From the NCBI GenBank assembly GCA_040391135.1, contig JBEBYL010000003.1, positions 62,001 through 126,000 on the forward strand: DNA of 64,000 nucleotides. Direction: 5' to 3'. The notes beneath the pieces are model-generated. The model saw nothing but the letters and a program-made list of their open reading frames with translations, was not told the DNA's origin and made no database searches. Shown here in pieces: positions 52,317 through 61,253 of this stretch (position 1 is its first letter; every line of letters starts with the position of its first letter). The translations under genes were made by a program, and so were the position numbers. Origin of the DNA: G025836975 sp040391135. GTDB lineage: Bacteria; Pseudomonadota; Gammaproteobacteria; Burkholderiales; Burkholderiaceae_B.

Positions 52317-52396
52317 AGCCAAGTCTCCTGTCAAAGTGCCTGATTTTTTCGTATGCTACGATCTTTTCACTTCACGAACCAAGCCGGACGCCAGCC

Positions 52397-52918
52397 ATGA
52401 CCTGTTATAAATTGGGCGACCTTGCCCCCCGCATCGACGACAGCGCTTTTATCGCCGCCGAGGCCACCGTTATTGGCCAGGCGACCTTGTCGGCCAATAC
52501 CAGCATATGGCCGGGCGCCGTCATCCGGGCCGACAACGAGCCCATCGTCATTGGACAGGGCTCCAATATCCAGGAAGGCGCGGTGCTGCATGTGGATCCG
52601 GGCTGCCCGCTGACCATAGGGCAGGGCGTGACGGTGGGGCATCAGGCCATGCTGCATGGCTGCACCGTGCACGACGGAGCCCTTGTCGGCATCCAGGCCG
52701 TGGTCCTGAACAAGGCGGTCATCGGCAAGAATTGCCTGGTGGGCGCGGGCGCGGTCGTGACCGAAGGCAAGTCGTTTCCCGAACGTTCGCTGATACTGGG
52801 GGCGCCCGCCAAGGTGGTGCGCACGCTAAGCGACGAGGAAGTCGCGAATCTGCAAAAAAGCGCCCGCGACTATGCCGAGCGCGCCTCGCACTACAAGACC
52901 GGCTTGCAGGCCTTGTAG
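52397..52918 (+). CDS. Gamma-carbonic anhydrase family protein (YrdA/PaaY-like)
   Basis: A 173-residue left-handed beta-helix protein. The three zinc-type histidines are H65 (AVLHVD), H82 and H87 (VTVGHQAMLHGC), the gamma-class pattern. The C-terminal helix is EEVANLQKSARDYAERA. Family members act as carbonic anhydrases or thioesterases, and many show low anhydrase activity. No operon partner is evident. Confidence 0.93.
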   Translation: MTCYKLGDLAPRIDDSAFIAAEATVIGQATLSANTSIWPGAVIRADNEPIVIGQGSNIQEGAVLHVDPGCPLTIGQGVTVGHQAMLHGCTVHDGALVGIQAVVLNKAVIGKNCLVGAGAVVTEGKSFPERSLILGAPAKVVRTLSDEEVANLQKSARDYAERASHYKTGLQAL

Positions 52919-52919
52919 G

Positions 52920-53132
52920 CTAGCGCAAATTCTCTTGCACCCAGGTTTCGCATTCGATGGCCAGGTCCATCATGGCCTTGATGATCAGGGCGTCGGGCTT
53001 GCCCTGGGCGCGCAGCGCATTGCTGAATGCCTCCATGCTTTGCTCTGTCGGAAGCCAGTCTTTTTCGGGCTGCAGTTCGAGCCCGTTCGTATGCTTGATG
53101 TTGCCGTTGGGCAAGATATACCAATTGTTCAT
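52920..53132 (-). CDS. Small conserved-type hypothetical protein
   Basis: A 70-residue soluble protein starting MNNWYILPNGNIKH, with LRAQGKPDALIIKAMMDLAIECETWVQ forming a likely helix pair. It has protein-like composition and no cysteine cluster or signal. I do not recognise a function. It runs convergent to the carbonic anhydrase gene and divergent from the EamA gene. A TTG at 53150 is an alternative start; the ATG at 53132 is preferred. Confidence 0.65.
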   Translation of the reverse strand: MNNWYILPNGNIKHTNGLELQPEKDWLPTEQSMEAFSNALRAQGKPDALIIKAMMDLAIECETWVQENLR

Positions 53133-53206
53133 CGCGCCATCATAAAGCAAGCGGGCCGCTTTATTCGCGCTATATCCGCCGGTGGCGGCTACTTTGCTGG
53201 AGTTTC

Positions 53207-54136
53207 ATGATGGGTCGGGCTGTTTCCCTACCGATTTCCACGCCTGCTTACGGCGCGGCGCGCCCGATAGCGGGCATTGTCGTGCTGGTCCTGTCGTCTT
53301 GGGCGCTGTCGACGCTGGATGCCAGCGGCAAATGGGTCATGGGCGCCGGTGTGCCTTTGCTGGTGCTGTGCTGGGTGCGATACGTGGTGCATTTGCTGTT
53401 GGTGCTGGGGCTGGTGCTGCCGCTGCGCGGCAAGAAAATCTTGCGCAGTGTCCGCCCCTCCGCCCAGATTGCGCGCGGCTCGGTGATGCTGCTGGCGACC
53501 CTGTCGTTCTTCACGACTTTGCATTACTTGCCGCAAGCCGAGGCCACCGCCATCAATTTTCTGGCGCCGCTTATCATGCTGGCGCTTGCCCCCTGGGTGC
53601 TGAAAGAGCCGGCCCGGCTGTCGCGCTGGGTGGCGGCGGGCGTGGGCTTCCTGGGTGTGTTGATCATTATCCGGCCCGATGCGGGGCTGGACCCCGTCGG
53701 GACATTGTTCGGCTTGTTGACGGCGTTCCTGTTCGCGGGCCAGTACATCGCCACGCGGCGGGTGGCGGTCGACGATCCTTTCACCACACTGGTCTGGAGC
53801 GGCGCGGTGGGCAGCCTGTGCCTGACCGTGATCCTGCCGTTCGTGCTTCCTTCCGTGTGGCCCTTGCTGGCGGGCTTGAACGGATGGCAATGGCTGATAC
53901 TGATATCCACCGGTTTTTGGGGCGCGGTTGGGCATCTGCTGCAAATCCAGGCGTACCGATATGCGCCCGCGTCAGTGCTGGCGCCCTTCATCTACCTGCA
54001 GATCATCAGCGCGGCCGCGCTGGGCTGGCTGATATGGGGACAGTTTCCCGATGCCTTCAGTTGGCTGGGCATTGCAGTCATTTGCGCCAGCGGCATGACG
54101 ATAGCCGTGGTGGAATGGCGGGGCCGTAAATTATAA
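53207..54136 (+). CDS. EamA-family (DMT) transporter
   Basis: A 309-residue inner-membrane transporter with ten predicted helices arranged as two EamA repeats. Features are the early WALSTLDASGKW, FTTLHYLPQAEATAINFLAPL in repeat one, and APFIYLQIISAAALGWLIWGQFP in repeat two. Substrates of this family are metabolites, often exported; none can be assigned here. ATG 53207 and ATG 53210 are both possible, and CTGGAG favours 53210. It ends 7 bases before waaC. Confidence 0.92.
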   Translation: MMGRAVSLPISTPAYGAARPIAGIVVLVLSSWALSTLDASGKWVMGAGVPLLVLCWVRYVVHLLLVLGLVLPLRGKKILRSVRPSAQIARGSVMLLATLSFFTTLHYLPQAEATAINFLAPLIMLALAPWVLKEPARLSRWVAAGVGFLGVLIIIRPDAGLDPVGTLFGLLTAFLFAGQYIATRRVAVDDPFTTLVWSGAVGSLCLTVILPFVLPSVWPLLAGLNGWQWLILISTGFWGAVGHLLQIQAYRYAPASVLAPFIYLQIISAAALGWLIWGQFPDAFSWLGIAVICASGMTIAVVEWRGRKL

Positions 54137-54143
54137 TGGCCGC

Positions 54144-55139
54144 ATGAGTAAAAGAATCCTGATCGTTCGCACGTCCTCGCTGGGCGACCTGGTGCATATG
54201 CTGCCGGCTATTTCCGACATCGCCTTGCATGTGCCGGCTGCGCAAATCGATTGGATCGTCGAGGAAAGCTTTGCCGAGATCCCGGCCTGGCACCCCGCCG
54301 TGCACGAGGTCATTACCGTGGCGCATCGGCGCTGGCGCAAGCACTGGTGGTCGGCTGAAACACGCGCCGCCCGCGCCACCCTGCGCCAGAATCTTGATGC
54401 GCGGCAGTACGATGTGGTGCTGGACATGCAGGCTTTGATGAAGTCGGTATGGCTGCTGCGGCAAACGCATGGATTGCGCCATGGCCTGGACAGGAAGTCC
54501 GCGCGCGAGCCGCTTGCATCCTTCTTCTACGACGTAAAACACACGGTCGAATTCTGGCAGCCGGCTGTGACGCGGCAACGTGAATTGGCCGCCGCCGCTT
54601 TCGGCTATTCTTATAGCGGCGAACCCGATTTCGGCCTGCACGGCATTACCGACGGCATCAGCGTGCAGCCTTATGCCGTGATCATGCCTTCGGCCAGCCG
54701 AGACGACAAGCTTTGGCCTGAAGCCGATTGGCAAAAGGTATTTGCCCGCTTGCACGAGCACGATCTTGACTTGAAACTTCTGTCGGGCAGTCCGGCCGAA
54801 ACCGAAAGGGCGCGCCAACTGGTGGAGGGGAACCCCCGCGCGCAGGTACTGCCCCGCATGAGTCTCACCGAAGTGGCCGGGGTGCTGGCCGGAGCCCGTA
54901 TGATGGTGGGCCTGGATAGCGGCTTGACGCATTTGTCGGCGGGGCTGGGGCGTCCGACCATAGGCATCTACAAGGCATCCACGCCGGTGCGCACCCCCTT
55001 GGAAGGGCCGGGCTATACGGCCAGCCTGGGCGAGCGCGGCAATGCGCCTTCGGCCGAAACCGTGCTAAGCGCGGTGGAGCAGGCGCTGGCGTCCAACGAG
55101 CCGCAGCACATCGGGCTGGCCGGCGGCGCGCCGGAGTGA
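54144..55139 (+). CDS. waaC: LPS heptosyltransferase I
   Basis: Family 9 glycosyltransferase of 331 residues that adds the first heptose to Kdo2-lipid A. The opening ILIVRTSSLGDLVHMLPAISD and IDWIVEESFAEIPAWHP are diagnostic of WaaC, and GLDSGLTHLSAGLGRPTIGIY is the ADP-heptose-binding block. It is followed by waaA, the usual core-LPS pair. Confidence 0.96.
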   Translation: MSKRILIVRTSSLGDLVHMLPAISDIALHVPAAQIDWIVEESFAEIPAWHPAVHEVITVAHRRWRKHWWSAETRAARATLRQNLDARQYDVVLDMQALMKSVWLLRQTHGLRHGLDRKSAREPLASFFYDVKHTVEFWQPAVTRQRELAAAAFGYSYSGEPDFGLHGITDGISVQPYAVIMPSASRDDKLWPEADWQKVFARLHEHDLDLKLLSGSPAETERARQLVEGNPRAQVLPRMSLTEVAGVLAGARMMVGLDSGLTHLSAGLGRPTIGIYKASTPVRTPLEGPGYTASLGERGNAPSAETVLSAVEQALASNEPQHIGLAGGAPE

Positions 55140-55218
55140 GTCCGGGCATTTGCCCGACATACGCCTCATTGCTTGGGGCTTAAAATAGTTTATCCATTTG
55201 GCGGCCGCAGGCAAAGCT

Positions 55219-56541
55219 TTGAACCGTTACTTCTATACCGCGCTTATCCGGCTATTGTCGCCGGCCCTTTTGGGCTGGATGGCTTTGCGCGCGCGGCGTT
55301 CGGGCGGCGATTGGGAAGTATGCTCGGGTCCGCGCTTCGGCCGCTACCCGAAATACAGTCCGCTTAGCAAGCCCGTATGGGTGCATGCGGTCAGCCTGGG
55401 CGAAACCCGCGCCGCCCAGCCTTTGATACAGGCCCTGCTGGATCAGGGCGAAAGTGTGCTGCTGACGCACATGACCGTCACGGGGCGGCTTGAAGGCCAA
55501 CGCGCGTTTGCGTCGGCCATTGCCCAGGGCCGGCTGGCGCAGCAATGGCTGCCCTACGATTTCCCGGGCAGTGCGCGCCGGTTCATAAGCCACTACCGGC
55601 CCAGCGCCGGTATCCTGATCGAGCGCGAAGTCTGGCCTAATCTGCTGGCCGCGGCGCGGCGCTTCCAGGTACCCATGATGCTGGTCAGCGCACGGTTTTC
55701 GGACCATTCGCTGCGCCAGAGCCTGCGCGTGGGCAGTGTGATGCGCGAAGCCTATGGGCAGTTCGATGCCGTATACGCGCAGACCTTGAACGACGCCCAG
55801 CGCCTGGAGCAGGCGGGCGCCGTGGCGGTGCGGGTATCGGGGAATTTCAAGTTCGATGTATCGCTGCCGACGGACAAAATACAGCGCGGCCGTGATTTCG
55901 CCGCCGGCCTGGGACGCAAGGTGATCGTTATCGCCAGTACCCGCGAGGGGGAAGACGAGCTTTTCATACACGCGATCGGCCGGCAGTTGAAGCGCGCGCG
56001 CGGCCAGGGACGCAATCTGTCCGAACGGGTTTTGTTCTGCCTGATTCCCCGGCATCCCGAGCGTTTCGACGAAGCGGCGCGGCAGTTGGCCAGCGCGGGC
56101 CTGACGTATGTCAGGCGGTCGCAGCTTATCGAGGCGGGCGATTGCAGCTCGACCGCGCTCCAGGCCTGCGCCGATGCGGCCGTCCTGCTGGGCGACACGC
56201 TGGGCGAGATGCCCTGGTATTACGCCCTGGGCCAGGTGGCTATCGTGGCGGGCAGCTTCCAGCCTTTGGGCGGCCAGAATCTGATCGAGGCCTGCGCCGT
56301 GGGTGTTCCGGTGCTGGTCGGGCCGCATACGCGCAATTTTGAACAGGCGGTGGTCGACGCCATGGACGAGGGCGCGGCATTGCGGGTGCACGATGCCGAC
56401 GCGGCCCTGCAGACCGCCCTGCAATTGCTGGACGATGCGCAACGCCTGGGCCGCATGGGCGAGGCCGGCGCCCATTGGGTGCAGATGCACCGGGGCGCGG
56501 TGGCCCGTGTGATGGCCGGGCTTAACGAAATCAAGAAATAG
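55219..56541 (+). CDS. waaA: Kdo transferase
   Basis: 3-deoxy-D-manno-octulosonate transferase of 440 residues, adding Kdo to lipid IVA. An N-terminal membrane anchor (YTALIRLLSPALLGWMAL) is followed by the GT30 blocks VWVHAVSLGETRAAQPLI, ILIEREVWPNLLAAAR, STREGEDELF and GGQNLIEACAVGVPVLVGPH. The start is taken as TTG 55219, giving the family opening (M)NRYFYTALIRLL with AGG before it; TTG 55198 is an alternative. Rare TTG use hints at modest translation. Confidence 0.94.
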   Translation: MNRYFYTALIRLLSPALLGWMALRARRSGGDWEVCSGPRFGRYPKYSPLSKPVWVHAVSLGETRAAQPLIQALLDQGESVLLTHMTVTGRLEGQRAFASAIAQGRLAQQWLPYDFPGSARRFISHYRPSAGILIEREVWPNLLAAARRFQVPMMLVSARFSDHSLRQSLRVGSVMREAYGQFDAVYAQTLNDAQRLEQAGAVAVRVSGNFKFDVSLPTDKIQRGRDFAAGLGRKVIVIASTREGEDELFIHAIGRQLKRARGQGRNLSERVLFCLIPRHPERFDEAARQLASAGLTYVRRSQLIEAGDCSSTALQACADAAVLLGDTLGEMPWYYALGQVAIVAGSFQPLGGQNLIEACAVGVPVLVGPHTRNFEQAVVDAMDEGAALRVHDADAALQTALQLLDDAQRLGRMGEAGAHWVQMHRGAVARVMAGLNEIKK

Positions 56542-56558
56542 AAAGCGAAAGCTGGCGG

Positions 56559-57389
56559 CTACAGGCCGTGGTATTTGCGGCCCAGCTCCAGCGTGGCCTG
56601 GAAGAACCCCGCCTTGCTGCCGCAGTCATAGCGCATGCCTTCATACTGAAGGCCGAATACCGGCCGGGCCGCCAGCAGGCTGGCAATGCCGTCGGTCAAC
56701 TGGATTTCACCCCCTACGCCGGCCTGTGTTTTGCGCAGGTGCTCGAATATCTCGGGCTCCAGCACGTAGCGCCCCACCACGGCCAGGTTCGATGGCGCGG
56801 CCGACGGGGCCGGCTTTTCGACGATGCCCGTCAAATGGGTGGTTTTTTCGTCGACGGCTTCCCCGGAAATGATGCCGTACTTATCGGTGTGATTGCTGTC
56901 TATGTCTTGAATGGCGATAACGCTGCCGTTATGGCGGTGCGCCGCTTCGACCAGCTGCTGGGTGACGGGGATCTTGGCGTCGATCAGGTCGTCGGCCAGC
57001 AGCACCACGAAAGGTTCGTTGCCGACGATGGGCGCGGCGCACAGTACGGCGTGGCCCAGCCCCAGCGGTGCGGGCTGCCGGGTATAGATGCAATTGACAT
57101 TCGAGGGCAGGATATTGCGTACGATTTCCAGCAACTCGTTTTTGTTCTTGGCGGCCAGTTCGGCCTCCAGCTCCGGTACGCTGTCGAAATGGTCTTCGAT
57201 GGCGCGCTTGTTGCGTCCGGTAATGAAGATCAGGTCGGTGATGCCGGCCGCGATGGCCTCTTCGACGGCATACTGGATAAGGGGTTTGTCTACGATGGGC
57301 AGCATTTCCTTGGGCATGGCCTTGGTGGCCGGAAGGAAACGTGTGCCCAGCCCGGCGACCGGGAAAACAGCTTTTCGAATAGGCTTCAT
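56559..57389 (-). CDS. galU: UTP-glucose-1-phosphate uridylyltransferase
   Basis: A 276-residue pyrophosphorylase that makes UDP-glucose for LPS and other glycans. Signature AVFPVAGLGTRFLPATKAMP (7-26) with KEMLPIVDKPLIQYAVEEA, LLADDLID for metal binding and GIVEKPAPS. The ATG at 57389 (MKPIRKAVFPVAG) is the family start; the frame is open upstream. It is convergent with waaA. Confidence 0.97.
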   Translation of the reverse strand: MKPIRKAVFPVAGLGTRFLPATKAMPKEMLPIVDKPLIQYAVEEAIAAGITDLIFITGRNKRAIEDHFDSVPELEAELAAKNKNELLEIVRNILPSNVNCIYTRQPAPLGLGHAVLCAAPIVGNEPFVVLLADDLIDAKIPVTQQLVEAAHRHNGSVIAIQDIDSNHTDKYGIISGEAVDEKTTHLTGIVEKPAPSAAPSNLAVVGRYVLEPEIFEHLRKTQAGVGGEIQLTDGIASLLAARPVFGLQYEGMRYDCGSKAGFFQATLELGRKYHGL

Positions 57390-57657
57390 AGGGTGAACGC
57401 TTATGGAAGGGTTTCGGAGCGAATCATACGCTATCTGGTTTATGGGACATCGTCGTGTCCATAGTGTCATGTATAACGATTTTCTATACCGACAGCCCTT
57501 CATAGCAAGCCTTATGCCCGCCGCCGGCCGGGAGGCCCGGGAATGTCAAACCGGCCATATACGGGGGTTTGTGCCGGGTAATCGGGGTTTGGCGGCTGCT
57601 AACACGTCGTTACACTAGGGAAAAAGCCTATCCTGCTTGCCTGAATTTATCCCTTAT

Positions 57658-58398
57658 ATGTTCATTACCAATACTGATCGCGTCCGTGCCGAGCTTGAAA
57701 GCCAGATAGTGTCGGGGATCTTGCCGCCCGGCGTTACGCTGGACGAGGCGCAATTGGGGCAAATGTTCGACGTATCGCGCACCCCGGTGCGTGAAGCCCT
57801 GCTGCAGCTGTCGGCCGAAGGGTTTGTGCGCATCGTGCCGCGGGCAGGCATTTATGTCGTCCAGCTTTCGGCCGGGGAACTGGCCGAGATGTTCGAAACG
57901 CTCGCCTACGCCGAAGGCCTGTGCGCCCGGCTGGCCAGCCAGCGCATCACGGCGGCGCAGATCAGAAAATTGAGCATGCTCCAGAAAAAAGGGCGGCAGG
58001 CCCTGGAAGACCAGTATCTGGACGCCTTCGCGCAATACAACCTGGAATTCCACGATTACATCCATGGATGCTGCGGGAATCGCTATCTTAGGTCGCAGAT
58101 CTTGCACATACGCAAGCGTACCAACCCTTATCGCCGGCAACAGGACGAATTGAGCGCCGAGTGGGCCGCGCAGGCCTGGCAGGAGCATCAGCGCCTGTTC
58201 GAGGCGCTCAGCGAGCGCGACGAGGATGCCGCCATGATGGCGGCCGCCGCGCATATCAATGCCCGCACCCGCCCGTTCCTGGAACTGGCCGAGGCTTCGC
58301 CGGAGCACTTGTTTTTCGATACCGGTTCCCGGCACACCGCCTTGCCCAGCATGGTGGCCGCATCGCGCCTGTCCGTGCCCATGCAGCGCTGGCAATAG
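57658..58398 (+). CDS. GntR-family regulator, FCD subfamily
   Basis: A 246-residue regulator. Winged helix-turn-helix: LESQIVSGILPPGVTLDEAQL and FDVSRTPVREALLQLSAEGFV. The FCD domain has FHDYIHGCCGNRYL and QEHQRLFEALSERDEDAA. It is divergent from galU but lies in the opposite context to any catabolic operon, so its target is not obvious. ATG 57658 is chosen over TTG 57637. Confidence 0.92.
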   Translation: MFITNTDRVRAELESQIVSGILPPGVTLDEAQLGQMFDVSRTPVREALLQLSAEGFVRIVPRAGIYVVQLSAGELAEMFETLAYAEGLCARLASQRITAAQIRKLSMLQKKGRQALEDQYLDAFAQYNLEFHDYIHGCCGNRYLRSQILHIRKRTNPYRRQQDELSAEWAAQAWQEHQRLFEALSERDEDAAMMAAAAHINARTRPFLELAEASPEHLFFDTGSRHTALPSMVAASRLSVPMQRWQ

Positions 58399-58510
58399 GC
58401 GGATAGCGCCTCGCTGCGGGACGCGTTGCGCAAGCGGCGCCGGCGGCTGGGCATGGGATTGCATGCCCGATCTGCATTACACTGATGCCAACACCATTTC
58501 GTTGCCGCTT

Positions 58511-58684
58511 ATGCGATCTTTATTCCTGATTGTGCTTCTGGCCAATTTGGCCCTGCTGGCTTTCGGCCAGGGTTTCTTCGGGCCGCCGCCCAGCGAAAGG
58601 GGACGCGAGCCGCGTCAACTGTCTGAAAGAAATCAGCACGCCATCACCTTGGGTGCTCCCCAGTCGGCTATTCAGCGCCGCTAA
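58511..58684 (+). CDS. Short membrane-anchored protein, stub of a SPOR-type protein
   Basis: A 57-residue product. Residues 1-18 are a membrane anchor (MRSLFLIVLLANLALLAF), then a short polar tail with PPPSERGREPRQLSERN. That pattern is the N-terminus of the SPOR-domain proteins that many betaproteobacteria encode beside coaX, but here the frame stops without a SPOR domain. Its last 17 bases overlap the convergent coaX gene. It may be a true short form or a decayed copy. Confidence 0.6.
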   Translation: MRSLFLIVLLANLALLAFGQGFFGPPPSERGREPRQLSERNQHAITLGAPQSAIQRR

Positions 58685-59495
58685 GGGCCAGTTGCGCCAA
58701 TCCGTCCAGGGCCGGCGATGCCAGCCATTGCGCCGCTTGCCGGGAAAGGCCCAGGTCGCCTTGTGTCCTGGCCAGGCCGCGCTGCACTTCCTCTTCCACC
58801 AAGGGCCAGGCGCCGCCCGTGCTGTACACGCGCGGCGCCTGGCCGAATCGCTCCAGCCCTTCACGCCATTGACGCAGCAGCGCACCGGCCTGCGCCGCGG
58901 CTATGCCGCTGCTGATGGCCTGCTGCGTATGCGTGGGAAAGGCCGCAATCGTTGCGTCGGCCTCGGGCAGATTGGCGGTGCCGGTAGCCAGCGCACTGCG
59001 CATCAGCGCCGGTCCCGGCAAGATCAGGCCGCCATGAAACACCAGGCGCCCGGCAGTCTCGCCGACAAGGGGCATCCCCGGCTCCGGACCCAGTGTGTCC
59101 AGGGTCGTGGCGGTGCCGAAACTGGCCAGCAGCAGCGGCCCATCCTGCGCATGCCGGGCCAGTCCTATCATGGACACCCAGCGATCGGCGCCCAGTTGCG
59201 CCGGGTTGTCATAGGCATTGCGCACCCCGGCGGCCTGCGCCTGCCCGCCGATCCAGGACACAGGACAGCCGCAGCGCAGGCGCAGCAGCTCATCCAGCGC
59301 GTCGGCCAGGGCCTTGCCGGCCACGTTGACGCCCAGGGCGGCATGCGGTTCCGGAGTCAGGTGGTCCAGCCAGTCTGCCAGCCGATGCAGGTCGTGATGG
59401 CTGATGGCCAGGGGATGGCTTTCGCGTCGACCGGTGCCCGGATCGATCCAGCCCAACTTCAGGCGTGTGTTGCCGGCATCGATCAGGACGATCAT
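58668..59495 (-). CDS. coaX: Type III pantothenate kinase (Baf)
   Basis: First step of coenzyme A synthesis, 275 residues, the usual length. The phosphate loop is IDAGNTRLKLGW (5-16), with GADRWVSMIGLAR, FGTATTLDTL and GLILPGPALMRSAL. Its ATG overlaps the birA stop by four bases (ATGA). In Bordetella the same birA-coaX (baf) pair occurs. The frame open upstream of 59495 is inside birA and is not coding. Confidence 0.96.
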   Translation of the reverse strand: MIVLIDAGNTRLKLGWIDPGTGRRESHPLAISHHDLHRLADWLDHLTPEPHAALGVNVAGKALADALDELLRLRCGCPVSWIGGQAQAAGVRNAYDNPAQLGADRWVSMIGLARHAQDGPLLLASFGTATTLDTLGPEPGMPLVGETAGRLVFHGGLILPGPALMRSALATGTANLPEADATIAAFPTHTQQAISSGIAAAQAGALLRQWREGLERFGQAPRVYSTGGAWPLVEEEVQRGLARTQGDLGLSRQAAQWLASPALDGLAQLALSGAE

Positions 59496-60370
59496 GGGGC
59501 GTATTCCTGGCGTGGCCGCACGGATACTTCGCCAATGGATATGGACTGCTCGCCCTCCGGCGTGCGCAACAGCAATTGGCCGAAACTGTTTATGCCGCTG
59601 GCAATGCCGGCCTGCGCAATGCGTCCGTCGTCCAGTACGTTGATGTGCTGTCCGGCCAGGGCGTCGACCTGGGCATAGCGTACGGGTAGCGCGTCGAACC
59701 CATAGGCGGTGGCTTCGTTCAGGCTGGTGTACCAGGCCTGGGCCACTTGCGCGACCAGGCCGGCCGCGGAAACGGCGGCCGCCTGCTCGTCTTGCCGGGC
59801 GATCTCGGACCAGTCGGCCACCTGGCGGTTCAGCGACAGGCTGAGCGCGCGGGCATCGTCCAGATTCAGGCCCATGCCGATAATGACCACATAGTGATCG
59901 GAAGACAGGCGCGATGCGCCGGCTCGTGTGACTTCCACCAAAATGCCCGCCAGCTTGGCGGAGTGCCATTGCACGTCGTTTGGCCACTTCATGGTCATGT
60001 GGCCGCGGTGCCTGGCTTCAATCAGCTCGCGCAGGGCTTCGCAGGCCGCCAGCCCCGCCAGGGGCGATAAGGTGGGCAGACGCTGCGGTGCAATGAATAC
60101 GTCGAATGCACAGGAGAACATCAGGTTGGCTCCGGGCCGGTTCTGCCATCGGCGTCCGGCGCGTCCGCGTCCTCGCTCTTGAAGGTGCGAACCCAGCAGC
60201 CAGGGGCGCGCCTGGGGTCCGCCCCTGGCGCGCGCCATGCTGAGCAGATCCGCGTTGGTCGATTCGGTGCGCTCCAGCCACTGGATTTGCTTGAAATGCG
60301 GCAGGGTCGAACGCAGTTCGGCCACCAGTTGGCAGGGGGAAGGCAGGGGAGGATGGGGAGCGGCGGTCAT
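59492..60370 (-). CDS. birA: Biotin-[acetyl-CoA-carboxylase] ligase
   Basis: A 292-residue biotin protein ligase. The catalytic loop is GRGRAGRRW, with TMKWPNDVQWHSAKLAGILVE and GMGLNL in the core domain. There is no N-terminal DNA-binding domain, so it is a monofunctional ligase and not a repressor of bio genes. ATG 60370 is preferred to TTG 60415. It is coupled to coaX and divergent from the hydrolase gene at 60442. Confidence 0.95.
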   Translation of the reverse strand: MTAAPHPPLPSPCQLVAELRSTLPHFKQIQWLERTESTNADLLSMARARGGPQARPWLLGSHLQERGRGRAGRRWQNRPGANLMFSCAFDVFIAPQRLPTLSPLAGLAACEALRELIEARHRGHMTMKWPNDVQWHSAKLAGILVEVTRAGASRLSSDHYVVIIGMGLNLDDARALSLSLNRQVADWSEIARQDEQAAAVSAAGLVAQVAQAWYTSLNEATAYGFDALPVRYAQVDALAGQHINVLDDGRIAQAGIASGINSFGQLLLRTPEGEQSISIGEVSVRPRQEYAP

Positions 60371-60441
60371 GGATTCCGGCAATTCGGTAAGTGCGCGTGG
60401 CGTAAAATCAGCCAATCTATTTATAACTCAAACTGAAGATT

Positions 60442-61086
60442 ATGCTTGCTCGCACCGAAAAGATAGCGTTTCAGGGCGTGGTCGGCGCCATTGACTGCGT
60501 GCTGGACCTGCCCATGGAGGAGCCCAGGGGCTGGGCTCTGGTACTGCATCCGCACCCTTTGCATGGCGGCGCGCGGGAGAACAAGATCGTGACCACCATA
60601 GCGCGGGCCTGCGTGCAGCACGGCCTGGTGGCCGTCCGTCCCAATTTCCGGGGCGTGGGCGAGTCGGCGGGCGAGTTCGACGCGGCGGTCGGCGAAACCG
60701 CCGACATGGTCCAATTGGTAAGCCAGTTCAATGAAGCCTATCCCGAAGCGGCAGCCGGCAAATGGGTGCTGGCCGGCTTTTCGTTTGGCACCTCGGTGGC
60801 GGCGCAACTGTATTCAGAATTGGCCGCCCAGTCGCGGACGGTGCCGGATGCATTGTTATTGGTCGGTTCGGCGGTGGAACGCTTCAAGTTCCGCGACATA
60901 GCGATTCCGGACGATACATTTCTTGCGCATGGCGAGGCCGACGAGGTCGTGCCCCTGTCCGAAGCCATGGATTTCGCGCGCGGGCGCGGCCTGCCCATGG
61001 TGGTGATTCCCGATGCCAGCCATTTCTTCCATGGGAAGCTGCTTGTGCTCAAGCAACTGTTGCAGCAAAGGCTGGCATCGGTCTAA
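60442..61086 (+). CDS. Alpha/beta hydrolase (COG2945 group)
   Basis: A 214-residue small alpha/beta hydrolase. The triad is visible as S114 (AGFSFGTS), D167 (HGEADEVVP) and H194 (DASHFFHG), and the early HPHPLHGGARENKIV plus VRPNFRGVGES are typical of this group. It is likely a cytosolic esterase or thioesterase of unknown substrate. Confidence 0.93.
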   Translation: MLARTEKIAFQGVVGAIDCVLDLPMEEPRGWALVLHPHPLHGGARENKIVTTIARACVQHGLVAVRPNFRGVGESAGEFDAAVGETADMVQLVSQFNEAYPEAAAGKWVLAGFSFGTSVAAQLYSELAAQSRTVPDALLLVGSAVERFKFRDIAIPDDTFLAHGEADEVVPLSEAMDFARGRGLPMVVIPDASHFFHGKLLVLKQLLQQRLASV

Positions 61087-61202
61087 GCTGCACCGGTGGG
61101 CGTGCGAGACAGTGCTACGTTTACATAAATCTGGTTTCATCCGCTTGCGGTTTTCTTAATGAAACAGTGGATTGGCGGGTGTAACCGTCAGCTTCGTCTG
61201 CC

Positions 61203-61208
61203 TATAAT
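61203..61208 (+). promoter_or_regulatory. -10 element upstream of dacC
   Basis: A consensus TATAAT lies about 45 bases before the dacC start. TTGGCG at 61172-61177 is too far for a standard -35, so only the -10 is secure. Confidence 0.45.
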
Positions 61209-61253
61209 GGCCTTTTGCTCCGTGCCTGCTCCAACGGATTCTCCCTATACGAT

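Noticed and set aside
53182..54129. 315-residue alternative plus-strand frame over the EamA transporter gene
   Set aside because: The overlapping frame at 53207 has ten hydrophobic helices and EamA repeats; this one is a Gly/Ala/Arg-rich shadow.
55142..55156. Small hairpin CGGGC-ATTT-GCCCG after waaC
   Set aside because: Only about 5-6 bp with no T tract, so it is not called as a terminator.
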